Source: Aphanocapsa feldmannii 277cV (GTDB lineage: Bacteria; Cyanobacteriota; Cyanobacteriia; PCC-6307; Cyanobiaceae). Taken from it: a stretch of DNA of 43,597 nucleotides. A program made the position numbers and the translations under genes. How positions within the stretch are numbered: position 1 is the stretch's first letter; each line of letters starts with the position of its first letter. The notes under the pieces were generated by a model. It worked only from the letters and a program-made list of their open reading frames with translations, did no database searches and had not been told where the DNA came from. The DNA lies in NCBI GenBank assembly GCA_004768415.1, contig SRMO01000054.1, positions 3,344-46,940 on the forward strand, read 5' to 3'. Below are positions 1 to 8,930 of this stretch, in pieces.

Positions 1-697
1 GGACCTTAGGTTATGCTTCTATACTTTTGTTCGAATTTCAACAAAGCTATCCAATTTAGTATTCTGTTTCTTTGTGCCGGCATACCATTGTCAAAAGTCT
101 TCATGAAATTTCCCCTCGCCACGTCCCAGCAGGCTCGGGCTCACTTCAGTGGCGCTAGAGGTAGCAAAGCCTTCTCCCCTGATGGTGGCCAGGTGCATGG
201 GCAAGGCCGTTGCTGAAACCATCATGGGCAGGTCGCTGAACACCATGCTCGCTGTCTTGCCGCTGCTGCCATTCACCAGGGTTGCTTCGATCTGGCCTAA
301 GTGCTCCACCACCAGCAGGGCGGAAGAAACCGGAAGAGAAACAACGTGTCTCCTCCTCATGCCCTGTGCCATTGAGGCGGATGAAGCTGCCCTGCCAACG
401 GCCCCCATGAGGGCCAATCAGGATCCTGCGGGAGCGGGTCAGCGTTGTGGTGGGCCCGCTCCGGACATGATCCTGCCCCGGCGCAGCATGGCTCCGCCGG
501 GCAGAGCGGATGGTCCGCAACAAGATCAGCAAGGCCATTCCCACCTCTTAGCAGCAGCTTGATGTCGGCAGCCACCGCTTCCAGGGCGGTCAGCAATGAA
601 GCCCTGGCCATCCCCCCGCTTCGGCTTCGATGATGGAGCGGAGCACCAGGTCGAGGGCACTGAGATGGAGCTGAAGCGGAAGGGACTCGCCCTTCCA

Positions 698-931
698 TCA
701 GCCGAGCCAGCCGGCGCTGAGCACCACAGCAAGGACCATGAAGATCATCACCAAGGTCCAGGTCACCTTGTTGAGTGTGTTTTCAGCGCTACGGGCACTG
801 GTGAACATGCTACCGCCGGCTCCAGTCGCCAAGCCGCCCATGCCATCGCCCTTGGGACTGTGCAACAACACCGTGATCACCAGCAGGACGGCAGACGCAG
901 CCCAGATCGAGATGAGGGATGTGGTGACCAT
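698..931 (-). CDS. secG: Preprotein translocase subunit SecG
   Basis: 77-aa C-terminal part of ORF 698..1408: MVTTSLISIWAASAVLLVITVLLHSPKGDGMGG...; two TM segments with a typical SecG core; ATG confirmed at 931. Confidence 0.93.
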   Translation of the reverse strand: MVTTSLISIWAASAVLLVITVLLHSPKGDGMGGLATGAGGSMFTSARSAENTLNKVTWTLVMIFMVLAVVLSAGWLG

Positions 932-1065
932 CGTGGCAAGGCTGATCGCTTCAAGCTGAGCCAAGCATAGGAGCCGAGGTCCTTCTCGGCTCAGCTGGGC
1001 CGGGAGCGTTGCAGGCTGATCCGGAGGCCGGCGCTGGCCGGGGCCGGGGAACTGGCGCTGTCCGT

Positions 1066-2775
1066 TCAGACGCTCAGGGGCTGTGGAGCCAGGGGCAGTG
1101 GGGCGAAATCGGGGGCTGACACCAGGGAGGTGCCGGTCATCACGGCAGGCACAGGCAGTCCAAGGATCTGCAGCAGGGTAGGCGCCAGATCGGCAAGGCC
1201 ACCGCCTTCGCGCAAGCGCACGTGGTTGCCGTGACCTGGCAGCCTGAGCTTCTCCCCCTCCACGAAGATCAGCGGCACAGGGTTGCAGGTGTGGGCCGTC
1301 CAGGACTTGCCCTGTTCCGACTTCATGGTCTCTGCATTGCCATGGTCTGCCGTGATCAGCAGGGTGCCACCCGCACGGTTGGCTGCCTCCACCAGACGGC
1401 CCACACAACCATCCACCGTCTCGATGGCCTGCATTGCAGCTTGCATCACTCCGGTGTGGCCCACCATGTCGGGGTTGGCGTAATTCACCACGATCAGGGA
1501 GTAAATACCCTTGTTGATGGCAGCTACCACGCCGTCGGTGACGGCCGCGGCGGACATGGAGGGGGCTTTGTCATAGGTTGCCACAAGGGGGGAAGGCACC
1601 AGGTGGCGGTCCTCTCCAGGAAGAGGCTTCTCGTTGCCCCCGTTCATGAAATAGGTGACGTGGGGGTATTTTTCTGTTTCGGCAGTGCGGAACTGGCGTA
1701 GCCCGGCAGAGGAGACCACATCCCCCAGCAGGTGGTTGAGCTCCTGGGGCGGGAAGGCCACAGACACCGGTAAGCCCCGCTCGTACTGGGTGAAAGTGAC
1801 CACATCCAGATCCTTGATGCGCTCCCGTGGGAATGCATCGAAGTCTTCGAGGACCAGGCCTCGCACGATCTGGCGCACCCGATCGGGACGGAGATTGAAG
1901 CAGACGAAACCGTCGCCGGGGCTGAGCACACCGGGGGCGAGACGGACGGGCTCGAGAAACTCATCGCTGATGCCGTCCGCATAGGACGCGGCAATGGCAG
2001 CTGCGGCATCGCTGGCCCCGATGGGCGACTCCTCAGTGAGCAGGCGGTAAGCCTTCTCGATGCGATCCCAGCGGTTGTCGCGGTCCATGGCCCAGTAGCG
2101 GCCGCAGAGGGTGGTGATGCTGCCCACGCCAGCGGCATCGATCTGGCTCTGGAGGGTGGCCAGGTAGCCCTCGGCACTGCGGTCCGGGGTGTCGCGGCCG
2201 TCGGTGAGGGCATGGATGCAGACCTTGCCAAGGCCCCGGGCCCTGGCCCACTGCAGCAGCCCGGCCACATGGTCAACGTGGCTGTGCACGCCGCCGTCAG
2301 AGACCAGGCCAAACAGGTGAAGGGTGCCGCCGTTGGCAACCAGGCGATCGGCGAGGGCGTTGAGGACAGGGTTCCTGGCGATGGATCCGTCCCGAACAGC
2401 CTGGCCGATGCGCACCAGTTCCTGACGAATGATGCGGCCGGCACCGATGGTGAGGTGTCCCACCTCGGAGTTTCCCATCTGACCGTCGGGCAGGCCCACA
2501 TCGCCGCCGCTTGCGCTGACCAGCGTGTGGGGGTAGGCATGCCAGAGGGCATCCATCACCGGTGTGCGGGCCATGTGAATGGCATTGCGGTCATCACCGC
2601 TGCGGTAGCCCCAGCCATCCAGAATCGCCAGCACCACAGGTGCCACACGCGCCTCGGCCTGGAACGACAAGCCTTCCGGCGAGGCGCTGCCGCTGGTCTT
2701 GGTCTGGCTTGGCGCTGCTGTCACCCGGATCCGGCTGTGGGAACGGTTGGGAGGACGTCTGTGTTGAGGCGACAT
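1066..2775 (-). CDS. gpmI: 2,3-bisphosphoglycerate-independent phosphoglycerate mutase
   Basis: [12 protein letters not shown]...[16 protein letters not shown]...[12 protein letters not shown] motifs; exact start uncertain (2829 or 2775). Confidence 0.96.
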   Translation of the reverse strand: MSPQHRRPPNRSHSRIRVTAAPSQTKTSGSASPEGLSFQAEARVAPVVLAILDGWGYRSGDDRNAIHMARTPVMDALWHAYPHTLVSASGGDVGLPDGQMGNSEVGHLTIGAGRIIRQELVRIGQAVRDGSIARNPVLNALADRLVANGGTLHLFGLVSDGGVHSHVDHVAGLLQWARARGLGKVCIHALTDGRDTPDRSAEGYLATLQSQIDAAGVGSITTLCGRYWAMDRDNRWDRIEKAYRLLTEESPIGASDAAAAIAASYADGISDEFLEPVRLAPGVLSPGDGFVCFNLRPDRVRQIVRGLVLEDFDAFPRERIKDLDVVTFTQYERGLPVSVAFPPQELNHLLGDVVSSAGLRQFRTAETEKYPHVTYFMNGGNEKPLPGEDRHLVPSPLVATYDKAPSMSAAAVTDGVVAAINKGIYSLIVVNYANPDMVGHTGVMQAAMQAIETVDGCVGRLVEAANRAGGTLLITADHGNAETMKSEQGKSWTAHTCNPVPLIFVEGEKLRLPGHGNHVRLREGGGLADLAPTLLQILGLPVPAVMTGTSLVSAPDFAPLPLAPQPLSV

Positions 2776-2977
2776 CCTGCGAATCAACCTACACCGGTTG
2801 ATAGCACTGACTTTGGTGGAATCAATCAAGCTGTGATCCTATCCTGACCTCTCTTACTGCTTCGCCACAGCGGCCAGTGGCGCGCTGATGAGCGCACTGG
2901 ATCAGCCGAGCTGTTCTTGCCTCATGCTTCATAGGATGATCCGGTCTGTTGCTCGCACCAGCGTGTCCAGCTCCGCC

Positions 2978-3526
2978 ATGGGCTGCGAAGACCGCCTGGA
3001 ATTGCTCTCGGGGCGGGATCTGAGGCGCACCATCACGCGCCTGGCCAGCCAGATCATCGAATTCTCCGACACCCCGGACGATCTCCTGTTGCTGGGCATA
3101 CCCACCCGTGGCGTGCTGCTTGCCGATGTGTTGGGCAAGGAGCTGGAAGCGTTGCTGGGGCTTCCCGTCGAGGTGGGCAGCCTTGACCCCACCTTTCACC
3201 GCGACGACCTGGAGAGCAGGCCTACCCGGCTGCCCCAGGCCACTGAGCTGCCGACGAGTGTCGATGGCCGCCATGTTGTGCTGGTGGATGATGTGGTCTT
3301 CACAGGCCGCACCACCCGGGCCGCCATCGAGGCGCTGCTGGCCTGGGGCCGTCCCCAGGCTGTGCGGTTGCTGGTCATGGTGGATAGAGGCCACCGCGAG
3401 TTGCCGATCCAGCCGGACTTCTGTGGCCGGGTGGTGCCTACCCGCCGCAGTGAATTTATCCAGCTGAAGCTACAGCCAGTGGATGCGGAAGAAGGCGTCT
3501 TCCTGCTGCGCCAACCCCCAGGCTGA
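2978..3526 (+). CDS. pyrR: Bifunctional pyr operon regulator / uracil phosphoribosyltransferase PyrR-like
   Basis: RDLRRTITRLASQI and PRPP-binding loop VVLVDDVVFTGRTTRAAIEAL; ORF opens at 2888 but the start at MGCEDRLELL is more typical. Confidence 0.9.
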   Translation: MGCEDRLELLSGRDLRRTITRLASQIIEFSDTPDDLLLLGIPTRGVLLADVLGKELEALLGLPVEVGSLDPTFHRDDLESRPTRLPQATELPTSVDGRHVVLVDDVVFTGRTTRAAIEALLAWGRPQAVRLLVMVDRGHRELPIQPDFCGRVVPTRRSEFIQLKLQPVDAEEGVFLLRQPPG

Positions 3527-3548
3527 AGCAACGGTGCACGGCGTACAG

Positions 3549-3568
3549 TTTCCGATGACTGTCGGAAA
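3549..3568. terminator. Short hairpin between convergent pyrR and gpsA
   Basis: TTTCCGA-TGACTG-TCGGAAA perfect 7-bp stem in the convergent intergenic region; no strong U tract. Confidence 0.3.
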
Positions 3569-3628
3569 AGGGGTTTGCTCCTGTTGCCATGTAAGCTGAG
3601 CTTGTTGAAGGTAGCCTTGACGGCCGAC

Positions 3629-4555
3629 TCAGGCTGGCAGGTGTTGCTCGACCTGAAGATCCCGCTCCATCAAGGCCTTCACCGCACCGGCCGGGGTGTT
3701 GCGCTGCTCCATGAGCTCCAGCACCTGCCTGGCGATTGGCACAGGGAAGCCGTGACAGGAGGCAAGCTCGGTGACGGCTCGGGTGGTGGCGCAACCTTCC
3801 ACGGTGCTTTCGCAGCGGGCCAGGGCCTCCGCGGCGCTCGCTCCCTGGCCCATGGCCAGCCCGAAGCGATAGTTGCGGCTCAGGGGACTGTTGGCAGTGG
3901 CCAGCAAATCCCCCAGGCCGGCCAGACCAAAGAGGGTTTCCGGCTGACCACCCATCACCTCGATCACGCTGGCCATCTCTGCCAGGCCGCGGCAGAGGAG
4001 AGAAGCCTTGGCATTGGCACCCAATGAGAGACCATCACTGACCCCGGCGGCAATCGCCATGACGTTCTTGAGAGCAGCGGCCACTTCAGTGCCGATCGGA
4101 TCGTCGTTGCGATAGATCCGCAGCTGATCCGAGCTGAGGGCTTTCTGCAGTTCCTCGCCAAGTGCGCCATCCTCGCCGGCAAGCACGGTGGCGGCGGGAA
4201 GACCTTTGCTGAGCTCCACCGAGAGGTTCGGGCCACTGAGCACCAGACCCCGCAGTGTTGGACAGTGTTGTCGCCAGAGCATCAGGGCGGTGGCCAGGCT
4301 TCCGGGCGCAATGCCCTTGCTGCAGCTGATCAGGGGCAGTCCTCTGCCGAGTGGTTCTGCCAGTCGAGCGGCCAGCTGTGGAACCCCCGCCATGGAAACC
4401 GCACTCACCACCAGATCGGCGTCCCTGAGGGCATCCACGGGGTCGCCCCCCAGGCTTCGACTCCAGCCCTGGACCGAATGGCCGTTGCGTTCAATCAGCT
4501 GACGCAGGCAACGGCCCCAGAGGCCGAGACCAAGCAAGGTGACTGTAAGTGGCAT
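3629..4555 (-). CDS. gpsA: NAD(P)H-dependent glycerol-3-phosphate dehydrogenase
   Basis: LLGLGLWGRCL nucleotide-binding start, KNVMAIAAGVSDGLSLGANAKASLLCRGLAEM and GLAGLGDLLATANSPLSRNYRFG motifs. Confidence 0.95.
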   Translation of the reverse strand: MPLTVTLLGLGLWGRCLRQLIERNGHSVQGWSRSLGGDPVDALRDADLVVSAVSMAGVPQLAARLAEPLGRGLPLISCSKGIAPGSLATALMLWRQHCPTLRGLVLSGPNLSVELSKGLPAATVLAGEDGALGEELQKALSSDQLRIYRNDDPIGTEVAAALKNVMAIAAGVSDGLSLGANAKASLLCRGLAEMASVIEVMGGQPETLFGLAGLGDLLATANSPLSRNYRFGLAMGQGASAAEALARCESTVEGCATTRAVTELASCHGFPVPIARQVLELMEQRNTPAGAVKALMERDLQVEQHLPA

Positions 4556-4897
4556 CCCAGGTGCTGGTTGTGACTTGTGATGGTCCCCCCATCCTGCGGG
4601 ACAACCCCCGCCCCGGGCCGTGGAGCAGCTGCAGCCCCAGAATCTGGCCTGGAGGACGCCCTTCCTTGTTCTCCTCCCTGCTGCGGCACTGGTGCGCCAT
4701 CAGCGGTGAACCACTTCCCCGCCACGATGGGGCGGCGTTGGTGGTGAAGATCAGCCCGCTGGCGCCGCCGCCCAGGCCGCAGCCGACGCTGGTGGAGATG
4801 CTGCAGCTGCATGGGCGGGGCATCGTCAGCGGCGGCGTCCTGCTGCGGGAGGAGCGGCAGACTACCTATGCCGATCCCCTTTACAGAGGCTCTCTAT

Positions 4898-5279
4898 TCA
4901 CCATGGTGGATTCCAATACCACCCTGAATTACCCCCTGGAGAGAAGTCAGAGTTGGAGAGATCACGACAGTAGTAGATGCCACGCACGCGGCCGTAACCA
5001 CTATCTTTCTTTTCCCGGGTCGTTGAGGTGCCATGTCTTGTCTTTGGCATTCTTGACATCAACCTTGACGACGATCTTTGCCTGATCACTGCACAGGTTG
5101 CCTGCACAGGCCTGTCAACGCGGACTCCAGACTGAATGGCACTTATTCTTGTAACCACCTTCCATACAAGGTGCTTCTTCGGGGCGGATTCATTGACTTC
5201 TTTCGCATGATGCAAGCACAGGACTGCTTGTAGCCGTCAACAGTGTCAGCACCACTGCAAGCCTACTGGTCAACTTCAT
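4898..5279 (-). pseudogene. Decayed small secreted Cys-containing protein gene
   Basis: Minus-strand reading from ATG 5279: MKLTSRLAVVLTLLTATSSPVLASCERSQ*IRPEEAPCMEGGYKNKCHSVWSPR*QACAGNLCSDQAKIVVKVDVKNAKDKTWHLNDPGKER, then a shift into KDSGYGRVRGIYYCRDLSNSDFSPGGNSGWYWNPPW*. Signal peptide plus two in-frame TGA codons and a frameshift. Confidence 0.5.
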
Positions 5280-5521
5280 GGCTCTGAATTTGCATTTGGC
5301 TAATGAAAAACGTAAATTATGCTAGGTGAAAATAGATCACTAGGCCAAATTTTTTATATATCTTAACAGCGTATTCTGATGAAAGTTAAGGCTTGTACTG
5401 GATCATAGGGAAATTCTGGAAAACCTTTGCCTGCTCTGAAGTCCACCTGGAGACCGCACTCGCTGGCTGTCAATGCAGAGTCGATCACAGCCTTATCATG
5501 GCTGCTTCTGTCATAGCTGCT

Positions 5522-5854
5522 TCAGGTGGCATCCAGGCGGATCTGATTGAGCAGAAGATCCAGCTGAAGCTCCACATCCTCGGGCTTGACCCCAGTCAGC
5601 CCGGACTGACCAACACCCCCATCTCTGGCCCAGACTGCCTCAACGGCACAAAGGCACTCCGCAACGGCGGCCAGACCCTCCTTACGACGTATCAGGACCA
5701 GCTCCTCCAGCAGGGACAGCATGCGTGTGGAAGTCAGGCCGAGTGCACGAGCCAGATCCGACTGATTGCGGCCGGACACCCGCAGCCACTCCTTCAGGAA
5801 CGCCTGCAGTTGCTCAAGTTCGTCGGGGCCGAGTGTGGTGCTCCTGGGTTCCAT
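5522..5854 (-). CDS. Small HTH-containing hypothetical protein downstream of sigma factor
   Basis: 110 aa from ATG 5854: MEPRSTTLGPDELEQLQAFLKEWLRVSGRNQSDLARALGLTSTRMLSLLEEL..., XRE-like helix-turn-helix; same strand as the sigma gene. Confidence 0.7.
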   Translation of the reverse strand: MEPRSTTLGPDELEQLQAFLKEWLRVSGRNQSDLARALGLTSTRMLSLLEELVLIRRKEGLAAVAECLCAVEAVWARDGGVGQSGLTGVKPEDVELQLDLLLNQIRLDAT

Positions 5855-5992
5855 GGCAGGGCTGCTGTCCTTCTCACACTGCCATTCTCTGCGTCGGAAC
5901 GACAGCTGATCCCCAATAACAAAGCCCTGCCTAAGCTGGTCCCATCCTGTTCTGACTGCCCAGTTCACAGCTGCGCCGATCAGTCGGCGCAG

Positions 5993-6892
5993 TCAGGTGG
6001 CTTCCACCAACCCGGACTGAACACCGGCACGGCGCAGCTTGTGCAGAGCACGCTGCACCACTTGACGGCAGTACTCGCGGTTGCAGCTCATCTGCCGTGC
6101 CACCTCGGCCAGGGTACGCCACTCATTGGTGCCATCGAGTCCAAAGCGGAGCATCACCACCGTGCGCTCCCTGAGAGTGAGGCTGGCCCGATCCAGCAGA
6201 GCCCAGACCGATGCGCTGCGCTCCTGCTGCTCCACTTGCTCAACCGGTGAGATCGCTTCCGAGGGCAGCACGTCCACAAGTTCGGAAAGGTCGGATTTCG
6301 ACTTCACCAGGCCATGCAGGCTGATCGTAATACTGCGCCACTCACAGCTGAGCAGTTCCTCCACCTCCTCCACGGGACAGTCCAGTACCTCTGCCAGTTC
6401 AGCTGATGCTGGGTGGCGACCATTGCACTGCAGTAGACGCGCCTTGGCCGCTCGTAACTTGGTCAGCTTCTCATTCACATTGACAGGAATGCGAATCGTG
6501 CGGCTCTGGGTGGACAGGGCACGGTTCAGGCCCTGGCGAATCCACCAATAGGCATAAGTGCTGAAACGATGGCCCCGTGTGGGATCGTATCTCTCCACAG
6601 CCCTCGCCAAGCCGAGGGTGCCTTCCTGAATGAGATCGGAAAGATCAAGACCTTTGCCTCGGTAGCGCTTGGCCAGATTGACCACCAGCCGCAGATTGGC
6701 AGTGATCATCTTGTTTTTGGCATGCTCACCCTGGCGCAGCACCTTGTGCTGCTCAGGTGAGTAGCCGGCGTTGCACTGTCCCTGCAGCCTCACGGCAGCC
6801 TGCACCTTCCGACCAAGCAGGAGCTCCTCTGCTGGAGTGAGCAACTTATGGCGTCCAATCTCGCTGAGATAGGTGCTGAGGGAACTGACCAC
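5993..6892 (-). CDS. Group 2-type RNA polymerase sigma-70 family factor
   Basis: LRLVVNLAKRYRGKGLDLSDLIQEGTLGLARAVERYDPTRGHRFSTYAYWWIRQGLNRAL plus regions 3/4. Confidence 0.95.
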   Translation of the reverse strand: MVSSLSTYLSEIGRHKLLTPAEELLLGRKVQAAVRLQGQCNAGYSPEQHKVLRQGEHAKNKMITANLRLVVNLAKRYRGKGLDLSDLIQEGTLGLARAVERYDPTRGHRFSTYAYWWIRQGLNRALSTQSRTIRIPVNVNEKLTKLRAAKARLLQCNGRHPASAELAEVLDCPVEEVEELLSCEWRSITISLHGLVKSKSDLSELVDVLPSEAISPVEQVEQQERSASVWALLDRASLTLRERTVVMLRFGLDGTNEWRTLAEVARQMSCNREYCRQVVQRALHKLRRAGVQSGLVEAT

Positions 6893-6969
6893 GCCTTCAG
6901 AGCTGGTTCATGAAATGTAGGAGCTGATTTGCTATTGCCTAGAAGTTCCAGAATGCTTTTGGGATTGAT

Positions 6970-6996
6970 CCAAACTCGAGGGCACCCTGAAAAATC
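6970..6996 (+). repeat. Short repeat, copy A
   Basis: ccaaactcgagggcaccctgaaaaatc; about 21/27 identical to 7113..7139. Confidence 0.5.
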
Positions 6997-7081
6997 AACC
7001 TATGGGGCCTTTCCAAAAATGGCTGTGGAGACTATTACGAAAATTAGATAAAATCTGTATAACTGAAAAAATGAACTATTT

Positions 7082-7099
7082 CAAGGCCGAAAAGCCTTG
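7082..7099. terminator. Hairpin CAAGGC-CGAAAA-GCCTTG
   Basis: Perfect 6-bp stem; on the minus strand it is followed by aaatagttcatttttt. Possible terminator. Confidence 0.3.
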
Positions 7100-7112
7100 C
7101 TATCGCTAGCCA

Positions 7113-7215
7113 CCGAATTCGAGGGCATCTCGAAAAATTGCTTCTTTTTTCTTGCCGAAACCCCCTGCTGGCCTCGCGATCCCTTGCAGCTACTGGTGCC
7201 TTCATGGCAACAGGC
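7113..7215 (+). repeat. Dispersed repeat, copy B (about 100 bp)
   Basis: ttcgagggcatctcgaaaaattgcttctttt...cgcgatcccttgcagctactggtgccttcatggcaacag; homologous to the reverse complement of about 42571..42677. Confidence 0.65.
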
Positions 7216-7451
7216 GATCCCACAGGGGTAGGAGAACAGGGAACCGCAGTGAGCAGCTGCTCGCGGTGGGAGACCCAGCACCAGGCCAGACCCGATCGCA
7301 CAGGCGGCACTGCAGGGTGCCCTGGGCAGTGACGTAGACAGGACGCAGGGCCTTGGGACTCGCCGGACTTGCCGCACTCCGATCCACCCCCGCTAGCATC
7401 AACCCTCACCTGGCCCCCGGTTCCGGCCGGCTCCGTGGATGGTGTCCGTGG

Positions 7452-7661
7452 ATGGTGAACGATCTGCTCGCGTTGCCCCTGGCGGAGCGGTTGGAACTGG
7501 TACGGACCCTGTGGGATTCGATGGCTGCCGATCAGATCGGCCCACCGTTGAGCGAGGCCGAACGTCAGCTGATCGATCAGCGCCTTGATGCGCTGCTGGC
7601 CGATGGCGATCATGGCCGCGATGCCTTTGCGCTGCTGGATGACCTGGAGCAGCCGCTCTGA
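7452..7661 (+). CDS. Addiction-module (antitoxin) protein
   Basis: 69 aa from ATG 7452: MVNDLLALPLAERLELVRTLWDSMAADQIGPPLSEAERQLIDQRLDALLADGD..., typical of the putative addiction module component family (PF09720-like). Confidence 0.85.
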   Translation: MVNDLLALPLAERLELVRTLWDSMAADQIGPPLSEAERQLIDQRLDALLADGDHGRDAFALLDDLEQPL

Positions 7662-7663
7662 GC

Positions 7664-8923
7664 ATGTCCCTGCAGATCAGGGAGGAGGCCCGCCTCGACA
7701 TCGAAGCAGCGGCGCGCTCCTTCAACCCCACCGAACCCTTGGATTCTCCTTCTCGAAGGCAGCAGAACTGGCCCTGGTGGCCGCTGCTTCCCCTCTATCC
7801 CTATGGCAATCGGTGCACCATCCGCCGTGCACTGATCCCCGGCCATGTCTGGAGTTTTGAACAGCTCCAGGGCATCTTCCACGTGGTGGTTCCGATCCGC
7901 ATGGTGGTGGTCAGTGTCCCCGGGGGACTGCTGGCCTATGCCCCCGTGGCGCCCACCCGGACCTGTCTCGCCCTGATGCGGGAGCTTGAGGCCATCCATG
8001 GTCCGCTGCTGGCGATTGTGCTGCCCAGCAGTTCCGGCCTGGAACACAAGCTCCCTGTGCCTGCCTTCGCGCGGGCATTTCCCGGGGCTGCAGTCTGGGT
8101 CACCCCGAAGCAGTGGAGCTTTCCCCTCAACCTGCCCCTGCGTACCCTCGGCTTCCCCGCCGGCCGCACCCGCGTGCTGTTCGAGCAGGGTCTGCCCTTC
8201 CCGACAGTGCTCGACTGGCAGCGCCTGGGCCCAATCGATATCGAGCTGGGCTGGTTCTGCGAAGCCAGCTGCTTCCATCGGCCCAGTGGCAGTCTGCTGG
8301 TGACCGATGGCCTCATCGCCCTGGACGATGTGCTGCCCGAGCTGCTGAACGCCGATCCCACGGCGGTCCTGTTCCATGCCCGCGAAAGCGGCCGCGAACC
8401 ACTGAGGGATACCCCTGAGCGTCGTCGCAGGGGCTGGCAGCGCCTGCTGCTGCTGTCGCTCTACCTGCGTCCGGACTGTCTCGAGCTGCCCCCACTCTCC
8501 AGCTGCCTGGGCGATGCTCTGGCGCCGGGACTGCGCAACCGACGCAGCTACTTCGGCCTTTACCCCTTTCGCTGGCGCGACGACTGGCAGGACTGCGTCC
8601 ATCGCGTTGTCCGTGGCGGTACCCCCCAGGTGGCACCGATCCTGGAGCGGCTGGTGTTTCCGCGGCGGCGGGCGGCGATGGCGCACTGGCTGGCAGCCCT
8701 GGCGGACCTGCCCGCCACCCAGCTGGTGCCCTGCCACTTCCGGGCGCCAGTTCCGCTGGCCAAGGACAGCCTGCGCCAGGTGCTGGAGAACTGGTGCCGC
8801 GGCCCCCGCCAGGACGACGCGTCCATCAGCGGCTTCCTGCAGCGCCTCGACAGAACCCTCGTGGCTGCAGGCCTGGTCAGCGGGGAAGAGGACGTGTTGC
8901 TGGGGGGCAGGGTGGTGGATTAA
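7664..8923 (+). CDS. DUF4336 domain-containing protein with N-terminal ParE/RelE-like toxin stub
   Basis: RRQQNWPWWPLLPLYPYG...IPGHVWSFEQLQGIFHVVVPIRMVVV...LPSSSGLEHKLPVPAFARAFP is typical of DUF4336. The preceding MSLQIREEARLDIEAAARSF resembles a ParE/RelE start and sits 2 nt after the antitoxin stop. Confidence 0.88.
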   Translation: MSLQIREEARLDIEAAARSFNPTEPLDSPSRRQQNWPWWPLLPLYPYGNRCTIRRALIPGHVWSFEQLQGIFHVVVPIRMVVVSVPGGLLAYAPVAPTRTCLALMRELEAIHGPLLAIVLPSSSGLEHKLPVPAFARAFPGAAVWVTPKQWSFPLNLPLRTLGFPAGRTRVLFEQGLPFPTVLDWQRLGPIDIELGWFCEASCFHRPSGSLLVTDGLIALDDVLPELLNADPTAVLFHARESGREPLRDTPERRRRGWQRLLLLSLYLRPDCLELPPLSSCLGDALAPGLRNRRSYFGLYPFRWRDDWQDCVHRVVRGGTPQVAPILERLVFPRRRAAMAHWLAALADLPATQLVPCHFRAPVPLAKDSLRQVLENWCRGPRQDDASISGFLQRLDRTLVAAGLVSGEEDVLLGGRVVD

Positions 8924-8930
8924 CGCCGGG

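Noticed and set aside
3576-3594. Possible fourth copy of the repeat ('catggcaacagg' on the minus strand)
   Set aside because: Only an ~11-12 nt match without the flanking cttgcagc or ctcgaaaaat blocks; compatible with chance.
4898-5279. Selenocysteine or recoded TGA explanation for the interrupted secreted gene
   Set aside because: A frameshift is also needed, and no SECIS-like or recoding context is evident; decay is simpler.
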